NCBI GenBank assembly: GCA_009746045.1
Contig: RPFO01000240.1
Span: 62,001-126,000, forward strand
Reading direction: 5' to 3'
DNA length: 64,000 nt
Origin: Mesostigma viride
Lineage: Eukaryota; Streptophyta; Mesostigmatophyceae; Mesostigmatales; Mesostigmataceae
Shown here in pieces: positions 10,495-20,672 of the stretch. Every line of letters starts with the position of its first letter. Position 1 is the stretch's first letter. Under the pieces are notes generated by a model. The model ran no database searches. It worked only from the letters and a program-made list of their open reading frames with translations, and had not been told where the DNA came from. A program made the translations under genes and the position numbers.

Positions 10495-11239
10495 TGTCAA
10501 ATATCTAGCGATGTTTCTCTACTTTTGTCACGCATTATGTTATCACGCATTATATGCGGGGAAAATTGACGCCGTCAGCTAGGTGTTTATTTACACGACT
10601 TGTTGTTGGGTTTGCATCCCTATTAATTGCACCCACAGGTCGTTGACTAACTTAATATCATATACAATGTTTGAGTGTACGAAAATCCGAATGATGTTGC
10701 TCGGAATACAGCAAGCTTTACCTGTCAGCACCGTTACAGGTGCCGTAATTTACATCGGCTCTCTCCGGATCAGATCAGGTCCGCAGTTTGTGGTGCCGCC
10801 CTGGAGGCGATAGGACTTTGAGCCTATCAGACCACACACACAATGTACCATGATGTGGACAATAGATTACAGGCTGCAAAGTCGTTATTATCTAGTGTTC
10901 TTTCCGTGGTTGTAGAGACGCTAAGCTGCAGTGCCGTCAGATGTAAATCAACGGCGCATAATGCATTAGCCGCCACTACTTTGTGTGCCTAGAGTTGTTT
11001 GCTTGCCCAGCCGTGTGTGGCCCCGACCCAGTGTTGGTCGTGTGACCCTGCCCAGTGTTGGCATTGTCATTTGCCCTGGCCCAGTGTTGGCTATGGTGGA
11101 CTGCGCCCAGTGTTGGCCGCACCGTGTTTTCCACTCTCAGTAAACGTATTTTTAATACAAGAAGTCTTTTCCATACACTTGTGCAATATCTGGGTCATAA
11201 CAGGCAAAAGATCTTTCCTCCGAGCCCCGGTTTCTGACA
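10495..11239 (+). repeat. Element B 3' LTR
   Basis: 745 bp, uninterrupted copy of the split 5' LTR, including the four CCCAGTGTTGG repeats (about 11027-11116). Followed by the TSD CTTAG at 11240-11244. Confidence 0.92.
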
Positions 11240-11244
11240 CTTAG

Positions 11245-12603
11245 CTCGTTGAGCGTAAGCTTTTTGCCTTCTTTCCGGCCAGATGCTGCCAGGAAGTTGC
11301 GGGTCCTGGCGCTGCATCGCTGGATTCCTGGATGTCTTTTAGCAAGTTCGTCTGTGACGTGGCTGGCTTTCTGCAGCGCGTGGCCCGCAACCTGTCGGGA
11401 AGGTGTAATGCTTTTATTTCCATGCTTCTCTGAAATTTCTTTTGCTTAATAGACAGTTGTGTTCGAGGAAATTCACGCGGTCTTCCTAAGCAGCGGCATC
11501 ATTCCCCCAGACACTGACGAGCTGGCACCTGTCTCCTAAAGAAAGTGGCTCGTGCTTGTTAGAAAGGAGGCAGTGTGCATTTTGCGGGACACAATGCTTT
11601 GGTGGCACATGCGTCAGGTAGGTTGTTCCAATGGTCTCTTCACCTTTCCCACTGAGTAAATGATAGCCTTTGTCATGCTAACCAGAGCAGCTAGCCACAT
11701 GTTGGCTGGATAAAAAGTCAGCTTATTTTCTCTTTATATACTGCGTGTGTGGTCCTCCACGTGTCCGGCTTGTTGGGCATTTTGGAAGAGGGTTTTGTTG
11801 AAGATGTGTTGAAGATGTGTTGTAATTGGGTGGAACAACTTGGTTGTTGGCACAAAATCACACATTATTAGCCTGAGATAGGCATTACATATGCTGCTCA
11901 GGCGTGTCGTCCTACCAGCCTTGTTGTTAAGGGTAGACTCACAAGGCTGGCTGTGCCGATGGAGGGGTGGGGCGTATGACGCTCCGGACATCCTCCCCAC
12001 ACTCCGTGATCAAAGTGGGCAATGATGTTTTTGGGTGTCTAGGGTAGCAAAACAGATGTCATTTTGGCTCAGCACTAGCTCAATTCTCTTTTAGCGTCTA
12101 CCCAGGTGGCATCACAGGAAAATCAATAACTTGAGCTACGCTTGTCAGAATGAGCTCAAACTTTGGGGTTGTGTTTCCCCCCACTCAGTGGAATTTCGCA
12201 TGTATGGATGACCCCATTCGATGTGTTGATGATTTGATTTTTTTTTTTGGCTAAAAAAAGTACCCATTTTGCGGGGAAATTAATAACTCAAACAAATGTG
12301 ATTATTTTGACCATGTGAATAGCCCAGGTTTTTTAGAAGTGGGGGAACTTTGCAGGAATGTATGGGCAGGTCATTTGGATAAGTGGTTTGTCTTAATTGG
12401 GCAAAATATCTCATAAATAGCGTCTTTTTCTATTTTTAGCTTGCCACCGGTGCGTGGTTGGGGGTAGTACCCCCAACAAGTGGTGGCATGAATGCCCAAA
12501 CATCATATTTATGGTACTCAATCATCACTAGATGGTTCCCAAGTGCATTGGAACTGATATTCATTAAAGTCAGTTTTTCAGGCTTTTGGGCGTGCGAGTC
12601 CCC
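11245..12603 (+). other. Right part of element X, non-coding
   Basis: Continuation of X after element B. No gene is visible. A near-perfect palindrome GTTGGGGGTAGTACCCCCAAC centred near 12471 sits 130 bases from the terminus and is shared with Y. Confidence 0.6.
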
Positions 12604-12634
12604 TTAAACGAAACTTGATGGATAGGGTGCACAC

Positions 12635-13313
12635 TGTCACGATTTTAGATAATCCTGGTTGTGCCCGTTTGCTAGCCCATTTAATGTTGTGGCCAACTTT
12701 CTGTAAACGGGGGAATAATTAGGAATGCGTCCTAATAATAATAATAATCGCTTCCGCCCACCGTATTTCTGGCCAAGATTGTGAGGGCTAGGTAGTGCTT
12801 GCCGTGTCCTTTACGGCGCTAGTTTTCTTATTGAAAACAGTTGAGTGAGTATACAAGTTAATCCTGTACCTCGGCACTATATACGCATATCATTTATGGA
12901 CATGCTAGTGGTTGCATGAATTTCTATAGTGAACTATTGTACGTCTCTGGCGCTGCCTAGGAGGCGCTGTGGCCTAGTCCCCGCATGCCATAACGTCGTG
13001 CCAACTAATGTTGGTCACCGTCACTTGTGGTGAAAAGTTTGCTCAATTTCATACCGTAAGATTTGTAATGGATCAACGGTAGCAAACAGTGTAGCCGCCA
13101 CTGAAGGACTTTGTCCCTTCCACATAAGTGACTCATGGTACACGAGAAATTTACCTTGTTGGTCCCCATGTGTATGGGTAAGCCCTAGTTGGGTATGGCT
13201 GCCTAGTTGGTAGACAAAAGACATGCTCTAGCTGAGTATGCAACAGTCTCTCGTTGAGATTGTGTAGTGGCATAGTTTGCCCAAGCCCATGATTCCTAGT
13301 TGGATGGGATTAA
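12635..13313 (+). repeat. Element C 5' LTR, first fragment
   Basis: Nearly identical to 44075-44753, with a few substitutions (for example TGTCACG against TGTCAGG at the start). It ends at the TTAA used by Y. Confidence 0.9.
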
Positions 13314-14904
13314 GGGGAGGGTCCCATGGAAATGTATCAAAACTGAAGCCCCCTAATAACTACAGAAATGCAACTGACAACCACTGAATGATGTTTGGGG
13401 ACCATAAACATGATGTTTGGGCATGCATACCACCACTTGTTGGGGGTACTACCCCCAGCCATACACCGGCTATGAGCTAAAAATAGAAAAAAAACGCTGT
13501 CCGGGGCACATCTTGCCCAGAACAGTGGGAGAACCAGTTGCATGAAAAAAGTAATACCCATATAAAAATGTCATGGGACATGGTTTCTACCTGATTGGAT
13601 CAACAAAATCAGCACATCCCTTTGAGTTATTAATTTTTGGGCCAAAAATACGCTTTTTAAGGCGGGGCGTCCCCATACACACTCATAACACATCAATTAG
13701 GCCTAAAAAGTAATAGTCAAATTTTGTCATGACCATAGAAGGCACTGTCAAAGTTTGGTGGCATTCTGAGCTCAGCTGTAGCAGTTATTAATTTTGGCAG
13801 TTGGCCACCTGTGCAGACGCTAAGGAAGGCATTAGTGAGTATTAAGGCACACTAACACTTCCTACTATGCCATCCAAAAGGCTCCTGACCATGCCCAATT
13901 CGACCACCATGTACAAGGAGGTGGCTGGGCACGTCATGTGCCCTTGCCTTACCTCGACACGGGCAACCTGTTGCGTGTGTGCACAACAATGAGGCAGGTA
14001 GCTCTACATGCCTAGCCGACACTTCTAAAGCATATTCCAGGTTTATGGTGTGGGCATCATCCCAAAACCAAGCTCAAACACACCCTAGAAAGCCATATCC
14101 ACTAATTGCCCAACAAGGGTAACAACAGACAGTCCACAGAGAAAGCAGAATTATCATACATGCTGATTGCCAAGGCTTCTCACCATGGTTACCTTGCCTT
14201 GCTAGCATATGAATTAGGGCTCTCCCATTTTAGTGGGAGAAAGGCCAACAAGACAACGATAACCCCTACCTACCTGCAGTTCCACCCATGCAGTATGCCC
14301 CTCAGAAAAACCACTGCCACCTTTCTTTCCAGCGCAATTGTTTGCCAAGAAACAAACTCAACCTTGTGAGCCTCTAACCACAATAAAGCCTCTGCTAAGA
14401 AAGGCCGCGTCAATATTCACACAAAACTGAGTGCTGTTAGCAATCTCCTTCCAAGAAACCACTCAGCAAATCCCAGAAAACTTGACGATATGCCACGGTC
14501 ACGCTTTGACACGTCCCAGCCATGCAACGTACATAAAAACCACTGAAAGGTGCCAGGAATCTGGCGATGCCCAGCACGGAATGGCATTATACCTGGCGCT
14601 AACTGCACGGGAAAAAGCCGAAAACTTGCGTTGATAACCCATAAAGGAAGCGAAACATTCATAGGGTCACGTTGATCACACGATCGTACCATTACCGGAA
14701 TTGTCCTTTGCCCAGCGGCGCAAGAAAGAACAACCCTCCATGGAATAATAAGACGCGCATCCCGCGAGCCTGGAGAGTGTCTTACCGATCATGACGGAAA
14801 TCTTGCCGAAACCCAGCAAATTTTTTAAAGCTTTACCAATAACAATTTAAACGCATCCTTGACGCTAGGTAAAGCCCATAAAACCTGACAATCACCGCCG
14901 CCAG
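13314..14904 (-). other. Left part of element Y, non-coding
   Basis: About 1.6 kb with no supported gene. It carries the subterminal palindrome GGGGGTACTACCCCC near 13442, shared with X and W in inverted orientation. The frames at 14106-14692 look spurious. Confidence 0.55.
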
Positions 14905-14909
14905 CGTGC

Positions 14910-15493
14910 TGTTACGTCCCTGCCCTTTTGGTCGGACGTAACAATGGAATAAATTACTAAGGCTGTTTGGTCTATTGGACTTGGGTTTTATGGACCTTGG
15001 CTATTGTGTGAATTGGACTAGTTATTTTGGTCCTAGGTTGTCCTTCTAGGGGCCGGCGCTGTGGCGCCGCGCCAGTTCTGAGTCCGTCAGTAGTTCTAGG
15101 CGTGGATCCTATAGTTGAGGGTCGATGTCGGCCCGGATCCTACGTGGAATGAGTGACTCGGATTGTTCTAGGGAAATTGGCGTGTATCTGCGCCGCAACC
15201 AACCTAGGTTAAATTGGTCCGAGGACGAAAGTCTCGTCCTCTTGGTTTAATGAATGATAAGTGCGAATACGCCTACACATTGAGCCCGGGGCATTATCCA
15301 TTTGTAATTGGTATTGCTAGCCAATATAAGTGTGAACTAATTAGCTTGGCATTAAGCCGTGATGCCAGATATCTCACGACTCCCGTCGTGAAGCGCAACC
15401 TACTTTAGGCTATCTTGAATTATTCCTAATTCCGGCAAGGAGGGTCTTTCGCTACGTAGCTCAGGCTAGGTGTGTCTGGGCAGGGACGTAACA
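14910..15493 (+). repeat. Element D 5' LTR
   Basis: 584 bp. Its ends form a 16-bp inverted repeat, TGTTACGTCCCTGCCC at the start and its complement at the end. A second inverted GGACGTAAC lies 24 bases into the LTR. Confidence 0.92.
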
Positions 15494-15494
15494 C

Positions 15495-15508
15495 TGGTTA
15501 TCGGAGGA
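15495..15508 (+). promoter_or_regulatory. Probable element D primer-binding site
   Basis: TGGTTATCGGAGGA starts one base after the LTR. It equals the initiator tRNA-Met-type site of elements A and G with one extra T. Confidence 0.5.
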
Positions 15509-16237
15509 AATGTGCTGGAAAGGCTAGCTAACTCTCGCGGAGAGGGTTAGTGAGCCAATTAGGATACCAAGACGAAGCTTGGCGTAGGTAGAGGTTCCGG
15601 AATTCAACGATTGCTGTCAGGCCGGCGGCCAGCCCGTAAAGGGATTCAACGACGACCTAGGCAGCAAGCGGCCAGTCTGGGATACTCGGCGGGGCTAGCA
15701 ATAGTCCTGTGGTGAGGTGCTGTCAACGATAGCGTTCAGCTCTCCTGTTTTCAACGACACCTAGTGGCGGCCAGGGCTTGCCTTCAACGACACCGGGTGG
15801 CGGCCAGCTCAGGAGGGTTTAACGTCATCGAAGATGGTACGTCCCCTAGTTAGAATTCTTTCTTTACAAAGCTATGCCTGCTGAAGGCTAGCTGGCGAGC
15901 TTGCTCTCTATCCGGGAACGCGCGCGCAGGGGGTTATGTTATATGTGGTGCCTCTATAGGTTGTAAATGTTGTTGGTGCCCATGGACGTCGCGGAGACGG
16001 ACATTCGTTGTTTGACCTGCAAGGGGTCGTGGGGGTGGATACCGTCTGGCTGTTGCCGACTGTGTTGACGGTGTTTACCTCCGTGTGTGCGTATAGCCCG
16101 TTCCTGCGGAAGGCTCGGGCGTGTGCTGTGATACACTCCGTGCTCTCTCCTCGTTTGTTTAAGGTCACTGCATTAGAGGTAGCCTGGGTTTCCCCTTTCT
16201 CTCTTGCTTGCAAGCCGCTGCCAGACTATGATGTAAC
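15509..16237 (+). other. Element D leader with imperfect repeats
   Basis: No gene is visible. A motif reading TTCAACGACACC then GTGGCGGCCAG recurs at about 15602, 15643, 15750 and 15783, the last two copies being nearly perfect. A packaging or structured-leader role is possible but unproven. Confidence 0.45.
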
Positions 16238-16576
16238 ATGCCACGACGTAAAATAAACAAGGGTGGACAGTCTGGATTTCCTTACTACGCAGTAGCTCAC
16301 GACGGGGATAAGGGTAGGCCTGCTATATTCTACAGCTGGAAGACTTGTGAGGAGCATATTAAAGATAAGATATTGTCCCAAGGCTCTAGTGCTAAGTGGA
16401 AAGGGTTTGATAACATTACAGATGCAGATAGGTTTGTTAGGGAACACATGCCATTGCCTGAGGGGATGCACGTCACACGTGAATGCTCCAAGCCACCCAC
16501 ACTCAGCAGTCAGGGGGAGGGGACAGCAGTTACAGTGACTTTCTCTCAGCTGACCATTGGCCCTAGCAAGCAGTAG
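16238..16576 (+). CDS. Small ORF with RNase H1 hybrid-binding-like domain in element D
   Basis: 112 residues, ATG to TAG. Residues 10-70 (FPYYAVAHDG, then GRPAIFYSWKTCEEHI, KWKGF and a DADRFVREH helix) match the pattern of the N-terminal RNase H1 hybrid-binding domain, also found in the caulimovirus ORF VI transactivator family (FYAV, GIY-SW-EC, K-F-T-EA-F). That domain binds RNA/DNA hybrids or dsRNA. The Lys-rich N-terminus (MPRRKINKGG) suits nucleic-acid binding. As a free-standing ORF ahead of gag it could help reverse transcription or translation of the element; this is inference. It lies 135 bases before the gag ORF in the same frame, after an intervening stop. The ORF is intact. Confidence 0.7.
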   Translation: MPRRKINKGGQSGFPYYAVAHDGDKGRPAIFYSWKTCEEHIKDKILSQGSSAKWKGFDNITDADRFVREHMPLPEGMHVTRECSKPPTLSSQGEGTAVTVTFSQLTIGPSKQ

Positions 16577-16710
16577 AGGAGACCATTACTAGGGAGTAGT
16601 ATTAGGTTCTATAGTTATAGCTCTATAGCACGTGGTTGCTCTCTCTCTCTTGCTCTCTCTTCCTTCCTGGGGAGGTGTTGCCTGCAGTGTAAGGTACCGG
16701 TACGAGCACC

Positions 16711-17046
16711 ATGCCCACACGGTCCCAAACAAGGAACGCCAGAGATACAGAGGAAGAGACTAGAGAACGAGATCTAGAGAATACAGAGATAGAACCGGTA
16801 GACAACCACGAGCACGGTACAGAGGGTATAGAGGTACCACTGCACGTCCAAGCAGGGACATATACAGGTGAGGTCATGGAGAGACCTGCGGAAGGCTCCC
16901 CACGATCCAGAGATCAGAACCCTAGGTTCCCAGCGGATGGGGACAATATAGACGCCTTACCCAGGCAGGGAGATGACAGGAACGACCGAGAGAGGCTCCA
17001 AGAGTACTCGCAGCAGCAGCAACAGCAGCAGCAACAGCAGCAGCAA

Positions 17047-17117
<71 letters not shown>

Positions 17118-17706
17118 GCAGCAACCGCAGCAGCAGCAACAGCAGCAACAGCATCAGCAGCAGCAACGGTCACCACAGCAGCAATGGCAACAGCAGCAAC
17201 CCCGGATGCAGCAGCAACAACCCCAGACGAGACCACAATGGCTACCACCGGATCCAGAGCAGCAGGGAGACGATAATGGAGATACCCTGCACTACCGCCA
17301 GCAGCAGCCAGTCACCGGGCGGCCAACGCATCCTTGGGCAGGTCGGGGGCGGCCCCAGAGACCTCCACCGGGTCCCCCACACCGGGGCAGACGCAGAGTG
17401 TCCTTCGGCAGCACGTCCCTGTTACCCACAGCGCTATGGTATTCGGACGAGGAAGGGGAGGCCCCAGGGGCAGATGGCGAGTTCGATGACCTGGAAGGGA
17501 CTAACGAGGCGGACGAGGGATCTGTCACGCAGGGCCCGCCCGTTGGTTCTTATAGACCACGGACCAGCCCAGGGGAGACCCGGAGCAGTGTCACCACCCG
17601 CGACGAGGAGACTCACCGCCAGCCCAGCGCCCGGCACCTCAACCGCAGCGTCTACGGGCGCTTGACAGTAGCGTGGTCCCTTCGCCCGCGGCCGTCGGTA
17701 ACCTGA
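16711..17706 (+). CDS. Element D Gag, N-terminal part with polyglutamine tract
   Basis: 331 residues in frame 1, starting MPTRSQTRNARD. Residues about 100-150 are almost pure glutamine coded by mixed CAG/CAA triplets (17011-17170), followed by a Pro/Gln/Arg-rich segment and an acidic stretch. This is a disordered N-terminus of a type seen in some plant and algal gypsy gags. The frame runs off into a stop at 17706, while homologous-looking gag sequence continues in another frame from about 17673, so a frameshift has split the gene. Confidence 0.65.
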
Positions 17707-18763
17707 ATTTCAGCAGGGTGGCACTGGATGACCCGGGGTACGAACACCCCTCGTCGGTACAGGTGCGCCGGACACACGGCACACCGGACAGATCCGGATC
17801 TCTCCCGCGGTCGCAGCCTCCAGCATTCGGCTCCATCTCCTACAGAGAGGTCGGTGGGCCTAAGCTTAACACGATAAAGGCCCCACCGATGCCTACCTTC
17901 AAGAATGTTCCCAAGCTGCACGCGGATATGAAACCGCGAGAGGTCGACGAATGGGGACGCATGTGGCAACAGCAGTATACAGTTTGGTGCAATCACAACA
18001 GCTGGGAACTGGCCACCTGTGATTTGATCCCCACGTGGTCAACACCTGCATGGACCCCTCGGTGGTGAGCATCCTGAACTGTGAGAGCATCGCATCCCAG
18101 TCATACCCGCAAACCGTGGAGGAGCTGATGGACCGGGTGCGCCGCAAGCTGATACCCCCAGACGCGGAGCTCCACGAGCGGATCGCTTTCGGCAAGCTGC
18201 GCCAGGGGACCACCCCATATCGCGAGTTTCTGTCCAAGTTTGAGTCCAGCGCCGCTTATCTAACCGACATGACCTGGTACGAGTACAAGATCAGATTCAT
18301 CGAGGCGCTCAGCCCCGAGCTGCAGGACGAGGTATTCAAACACTACGCTGAGGTCCCCTGGAAGGAGTGGGACATCCTGAATATCCAGAGATACCTTCTG
18401 CAGGTGGCCGACGTGGTGTCTCGCGGGCGCGCACCCTCGGTGCGCCGTTTCTTCAGACCTGCTCCCCCGCGACGGGTGAACCAGATGTACTCCACTGATT
18501 TCGCCGGCGAGGAGGAGGACGAGTACCTCGACGACCCTGACGAGGGCTACACTGACCTGGCGTCAACGCGATCGACGCTAGCAAGGCGCGCTGCTTCATG
18601 TGCAGCGAGGTGGGGCACCTCAAGCGCGACTGCCCCAAGCTCCGGGGCAAGAACGCCAGTCGTGGGACAGGAGAGGGACACCCAGTGTTCGTTTCTCCGG
18701 CCCGGCCTTCGGCAGCCGCCCCGACTCCTCCGGTCCTCGGGATCGACCCCGCAACGCGGGTGA
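17673..18763 (+). pseudogene. Element D Gag capsid region, frameshifted
   Basis: Two overlapping frames (17673-18068, then 18035-18763) continue Gag: APPMPTFKNVPKLHADMKP begins the retrotransposon-gag core, and PQTVEELMDRVRRKL through FRHYAEVPWKEWDIL-like helices end it. The change of frame occurs near 18035-18068. The second frame loses sense at about 18560, where the zinc-knuckle reading resumes in frame 1. The coding signal is continuous, so single-base indels (real or sequencing error) explain the breaks better than introns, since no matching splice signals are needed. Confidence 0.7.
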
Positions 18764-20076
18764 GCGTGCGGCTCGCCTGCAGCACGCCAGACAGGCCCCG
18801 ACGCAGTACCAGCAGCCGCGACCACCCGCGACCAGCTCTACCAAGGGTGTGTTGCGTGCGGTCAACGAGATGGAGGCGCGGCGACAGTCCTCCTCTTCCG
18901 GCCAAACGCAGGCAGTGGCTGGCTACGAGTATGACGACGAGGAGGGGGCTGACGAAGAGGAGGAGGGGGGGAAGAGGGCGGGTGGTCGGGCGAGGCGGCC
19001 TCCCGTCCCACCGCTCCTCGGGAGTAGTAGCCCTGCCCATGGGCTTGGGTCCCGGGGTAGGGGATAGGATAGAAAAATCAGATGGTAGCCCAGACGCGGA
19101 GTCAACTAGAGTAGAGGTAGACGTCAATAACGTGGCCGCAGACGCGTCCTCCCAACCGGCGGCGCGTGCATCTCAAGGAGATTCGCGGCATCTGTTTCTT
19201 TTCAGCGGAGGGTTATTGGTCCCTCCCACCGTCCTTGATCCGTATTTGAAGGAGAAAACGATCATGGACGTGAAGTTCCTGGTCGACACCGGCGCCTCCA
19301 CGTCCTTCATCAACGAGGCCCTGGTGCGTCGGCTGGGCCTGGTACCCCGGCCTCACACCACGGCAGTCTATGTCACCTACTCAGACGGTCGGCGACACCA
19401 ATCGCCGGGCCTAGCAGACATCAAGGGTGTGCTGCAGGGCACGCCGGTGGACCTGGTGGCGACTATTGCGCCGCTGGGCGCTGCCGACATCATCATTGGA
19501 GTGGACTGGCTGGACAAGCAGGATGTGGACATCAGTGTGCGCCGGCGGGTAGTTTGGTTTCCTGATGGTTCATTCTGGTGCCCTGACAGCGAGTATAGGG
19601 CACAGGCCGCGGAGGTCCATAACATTACACACGAGCGCTCGGCGGACGGGCCTCGACCAGCGTCCCAGATCCTGATGAGTAGCAAGACGCTGGCGCGCCA
19701 GCTTCGGAAGGGCAAGGAGTACGCGATGTATCGCATAGACCTGGATAGCACTCAGGCTCTGCTTAACGAGATTGGTGCCGGATTCACACCGGATGAGCTG
19801 GCGCGGTTCAATGCCGTCCTGGAGAAGCGCACTACCCTTTTTGCGGATCGCACCCCCAGTTCCCTCCCAATCGATCGGTGTTGCACCGTGTCCAGCTCCA
19901 GGAGGGTTCCGGTCCTACCGTGTCTCCCATGTACCGCATGGGCCCAGTCGAGCTGGTGGAGCTCAAGAAGATCCTCATTTCACTGCTCGACGCGGGGCTC
20001 ATTGAACCCAGCAACAGCCCCTTCTCAGCGGGCGTGCTGCTCGTTCCCAAGCCAGGAGGCAAGTGGCGTCTGGTGA
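18562..20076 (+). pseudogene. Element D zinc knuckle and aspartic protease region
   Basis: Frame 1 carries the knuckle CFMCSEVGHLKRDC (CX2CX4HX4C, near 18592-18633) that ends Gag. After a low-complexity linker comes a retropepsin: FLVDTGASTSFINEALVRRL with the catalytic Asp codon at 19285, and the flap and IIIGVDWLDKQDV block typical of Ty3/gypsy proteases. The reading fails at about 19900, where the reverse transcriptase appears in frame 3. The linker 18640-19200 is of poor coding quality and may include more shifts. Confidence 0.75.
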
Positions 20077-20672
20077 CGGATTACCGGAAGCTGAACGCCA
20101 TCACCGTCAAGTCCCGGTATCCTCTACCGCGGATCGACGACATCTTCAACCGTGTCCAGGGGGCCACGTGTTTCACCGTCATCGACTGTGCGGACGGGTT
20201 TTGGCAGCTGCGCATCGCGCCAGAAGACTGCCACAAGACCGCGTTCGCTACGCCCTTCGGTCACTATCAGTTTCGGGTGGCGGCAATGGGGCTGTGCAAT
20301 TCGCCGGCGTCCTTCCAGATGCTGATGAATGATATCCTCCGTCCGGTGATGGGCACAGCCCACTTGCCGCAGGTCTCCCAGGACCTGGCGGACCCGCAGA
20401 AGGGGGCGCGCCCGCCCTGGACCTACAAGCGCACGTGCGCGCTGGCGTATCTGGACGACATCCTGGTGTACTCCAAGACGTTCGAGGAGCACCTAGAGGA
20501 TGTGGACGCCGTGCTGCAGATCATGGAGGATGAGCACCTTTCGGCGCGGAAAGCCAAGGTGCGCGCCGGCCGCTGCGTGCCGTTTCTGGGCCATACCTTG
20601 TCGCAGACGGCATCGCGACCGACCCAGAGAAGATCGAGTCCGTCCAGCAATGGCCTGTCCCTACGGACGTGA
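19878..20672 (+). pseudogene. Element D reverse transcriptase
   Basis: 264 residues in frame 3. It has the full gypsy reverse transcriptase core: LLDAGLIEPSNSPFSAGVLLV, KWRLVTDYRKLNAITV, TVIDCADGFWQL (motif A), MGLCNSPASFQ (motif B) and AYLDDILVYS (motif C, codons 20448-20459). An insertion of about 25 residues (LPQVSQDLADPQKGARPPW) sits between motifs B and C. The frame is lost near 20600, and the thumb and RNase H continue in frame 1. Function: copying element RNA into DNA. Confidence 0.85.

Larger units (their letters stand above)
3479..11244 (+). mobile_element. Gag-only LTR retrotransposon B (Copia-type), interrupted by element A
   Basis: TSD CTTAG lies at 3479-3483 and 11240-11244. The 5' LTR is split (3484-3612 plus 8606-9221, total 745 bp) and the 3' LTR (10495-11239) is also 745 bp, starting TGTCAAAT and ending CTGACA. 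The primer-binding site TGGTATCGAG begins at 9222. The interior is only 1273 bp (9222-10494) and encodes a gag plus an upstream ORF. There is no protease, integrase, reverse transcriptase or RNase H, so it resembles the TR-GAG class and would need enzymes supplied in trans. Confidence 0.88.
2908..12607 (+). mobile_element. TTAA-flanked DNA transposon X, split by nested LTR elements
   Basis: TTAA at 2908-2911 and 12604-12607 bracket the element, and both termini start GGGGACTCG when read inward (2912-2920 and 12595-12603 inverted). Removing element B and one TSD copy leaves about 1931 bp with no ORF. The left subterminal sequence (GGCGAATATTTTCCGCGCC, then a GTGCACGGTGCGCGC block) matches the inverted right end of Y. 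The right subterminal block matches W and the inverted left end of Y. This is therefore one family of about 1.9 kb, non-autonomous here. TTAA targets suggest piggyBac or Kolobok-type transposases, but no transposase is present and the superfamily stays open. Confidence 0.75.

Noticed and set aside
3613-11239. Equal 745-bp LTR lengths of elements A and B as a sign of common origin
   Set aside because: The two LTR sequences differ throughout apart from the TGTCAA start, so the equal length is coincidence.
13310-13313. 3-bp TTA or TAA target duplication (Harbinger type) for X and Y
   Set aside because: The empty site in the C 3' LTR has TTAA and both sides of the insertion keep full TTAA; a 3-bp TSD would make the element ends asymmetric. 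Not fully excluded without more copies.
15214-15408. 64-codon ORF present in both D LTRs (also 42495-42689)
   Set aside because: It repeats only because the LTRs are identical, and it has no motif.
16922-17248. Minus-strand Ala/Leu-rich ORFs over the polyglutamine region
   Set aside because: They are reverse readings of the CAG/CAA tract inside gag.
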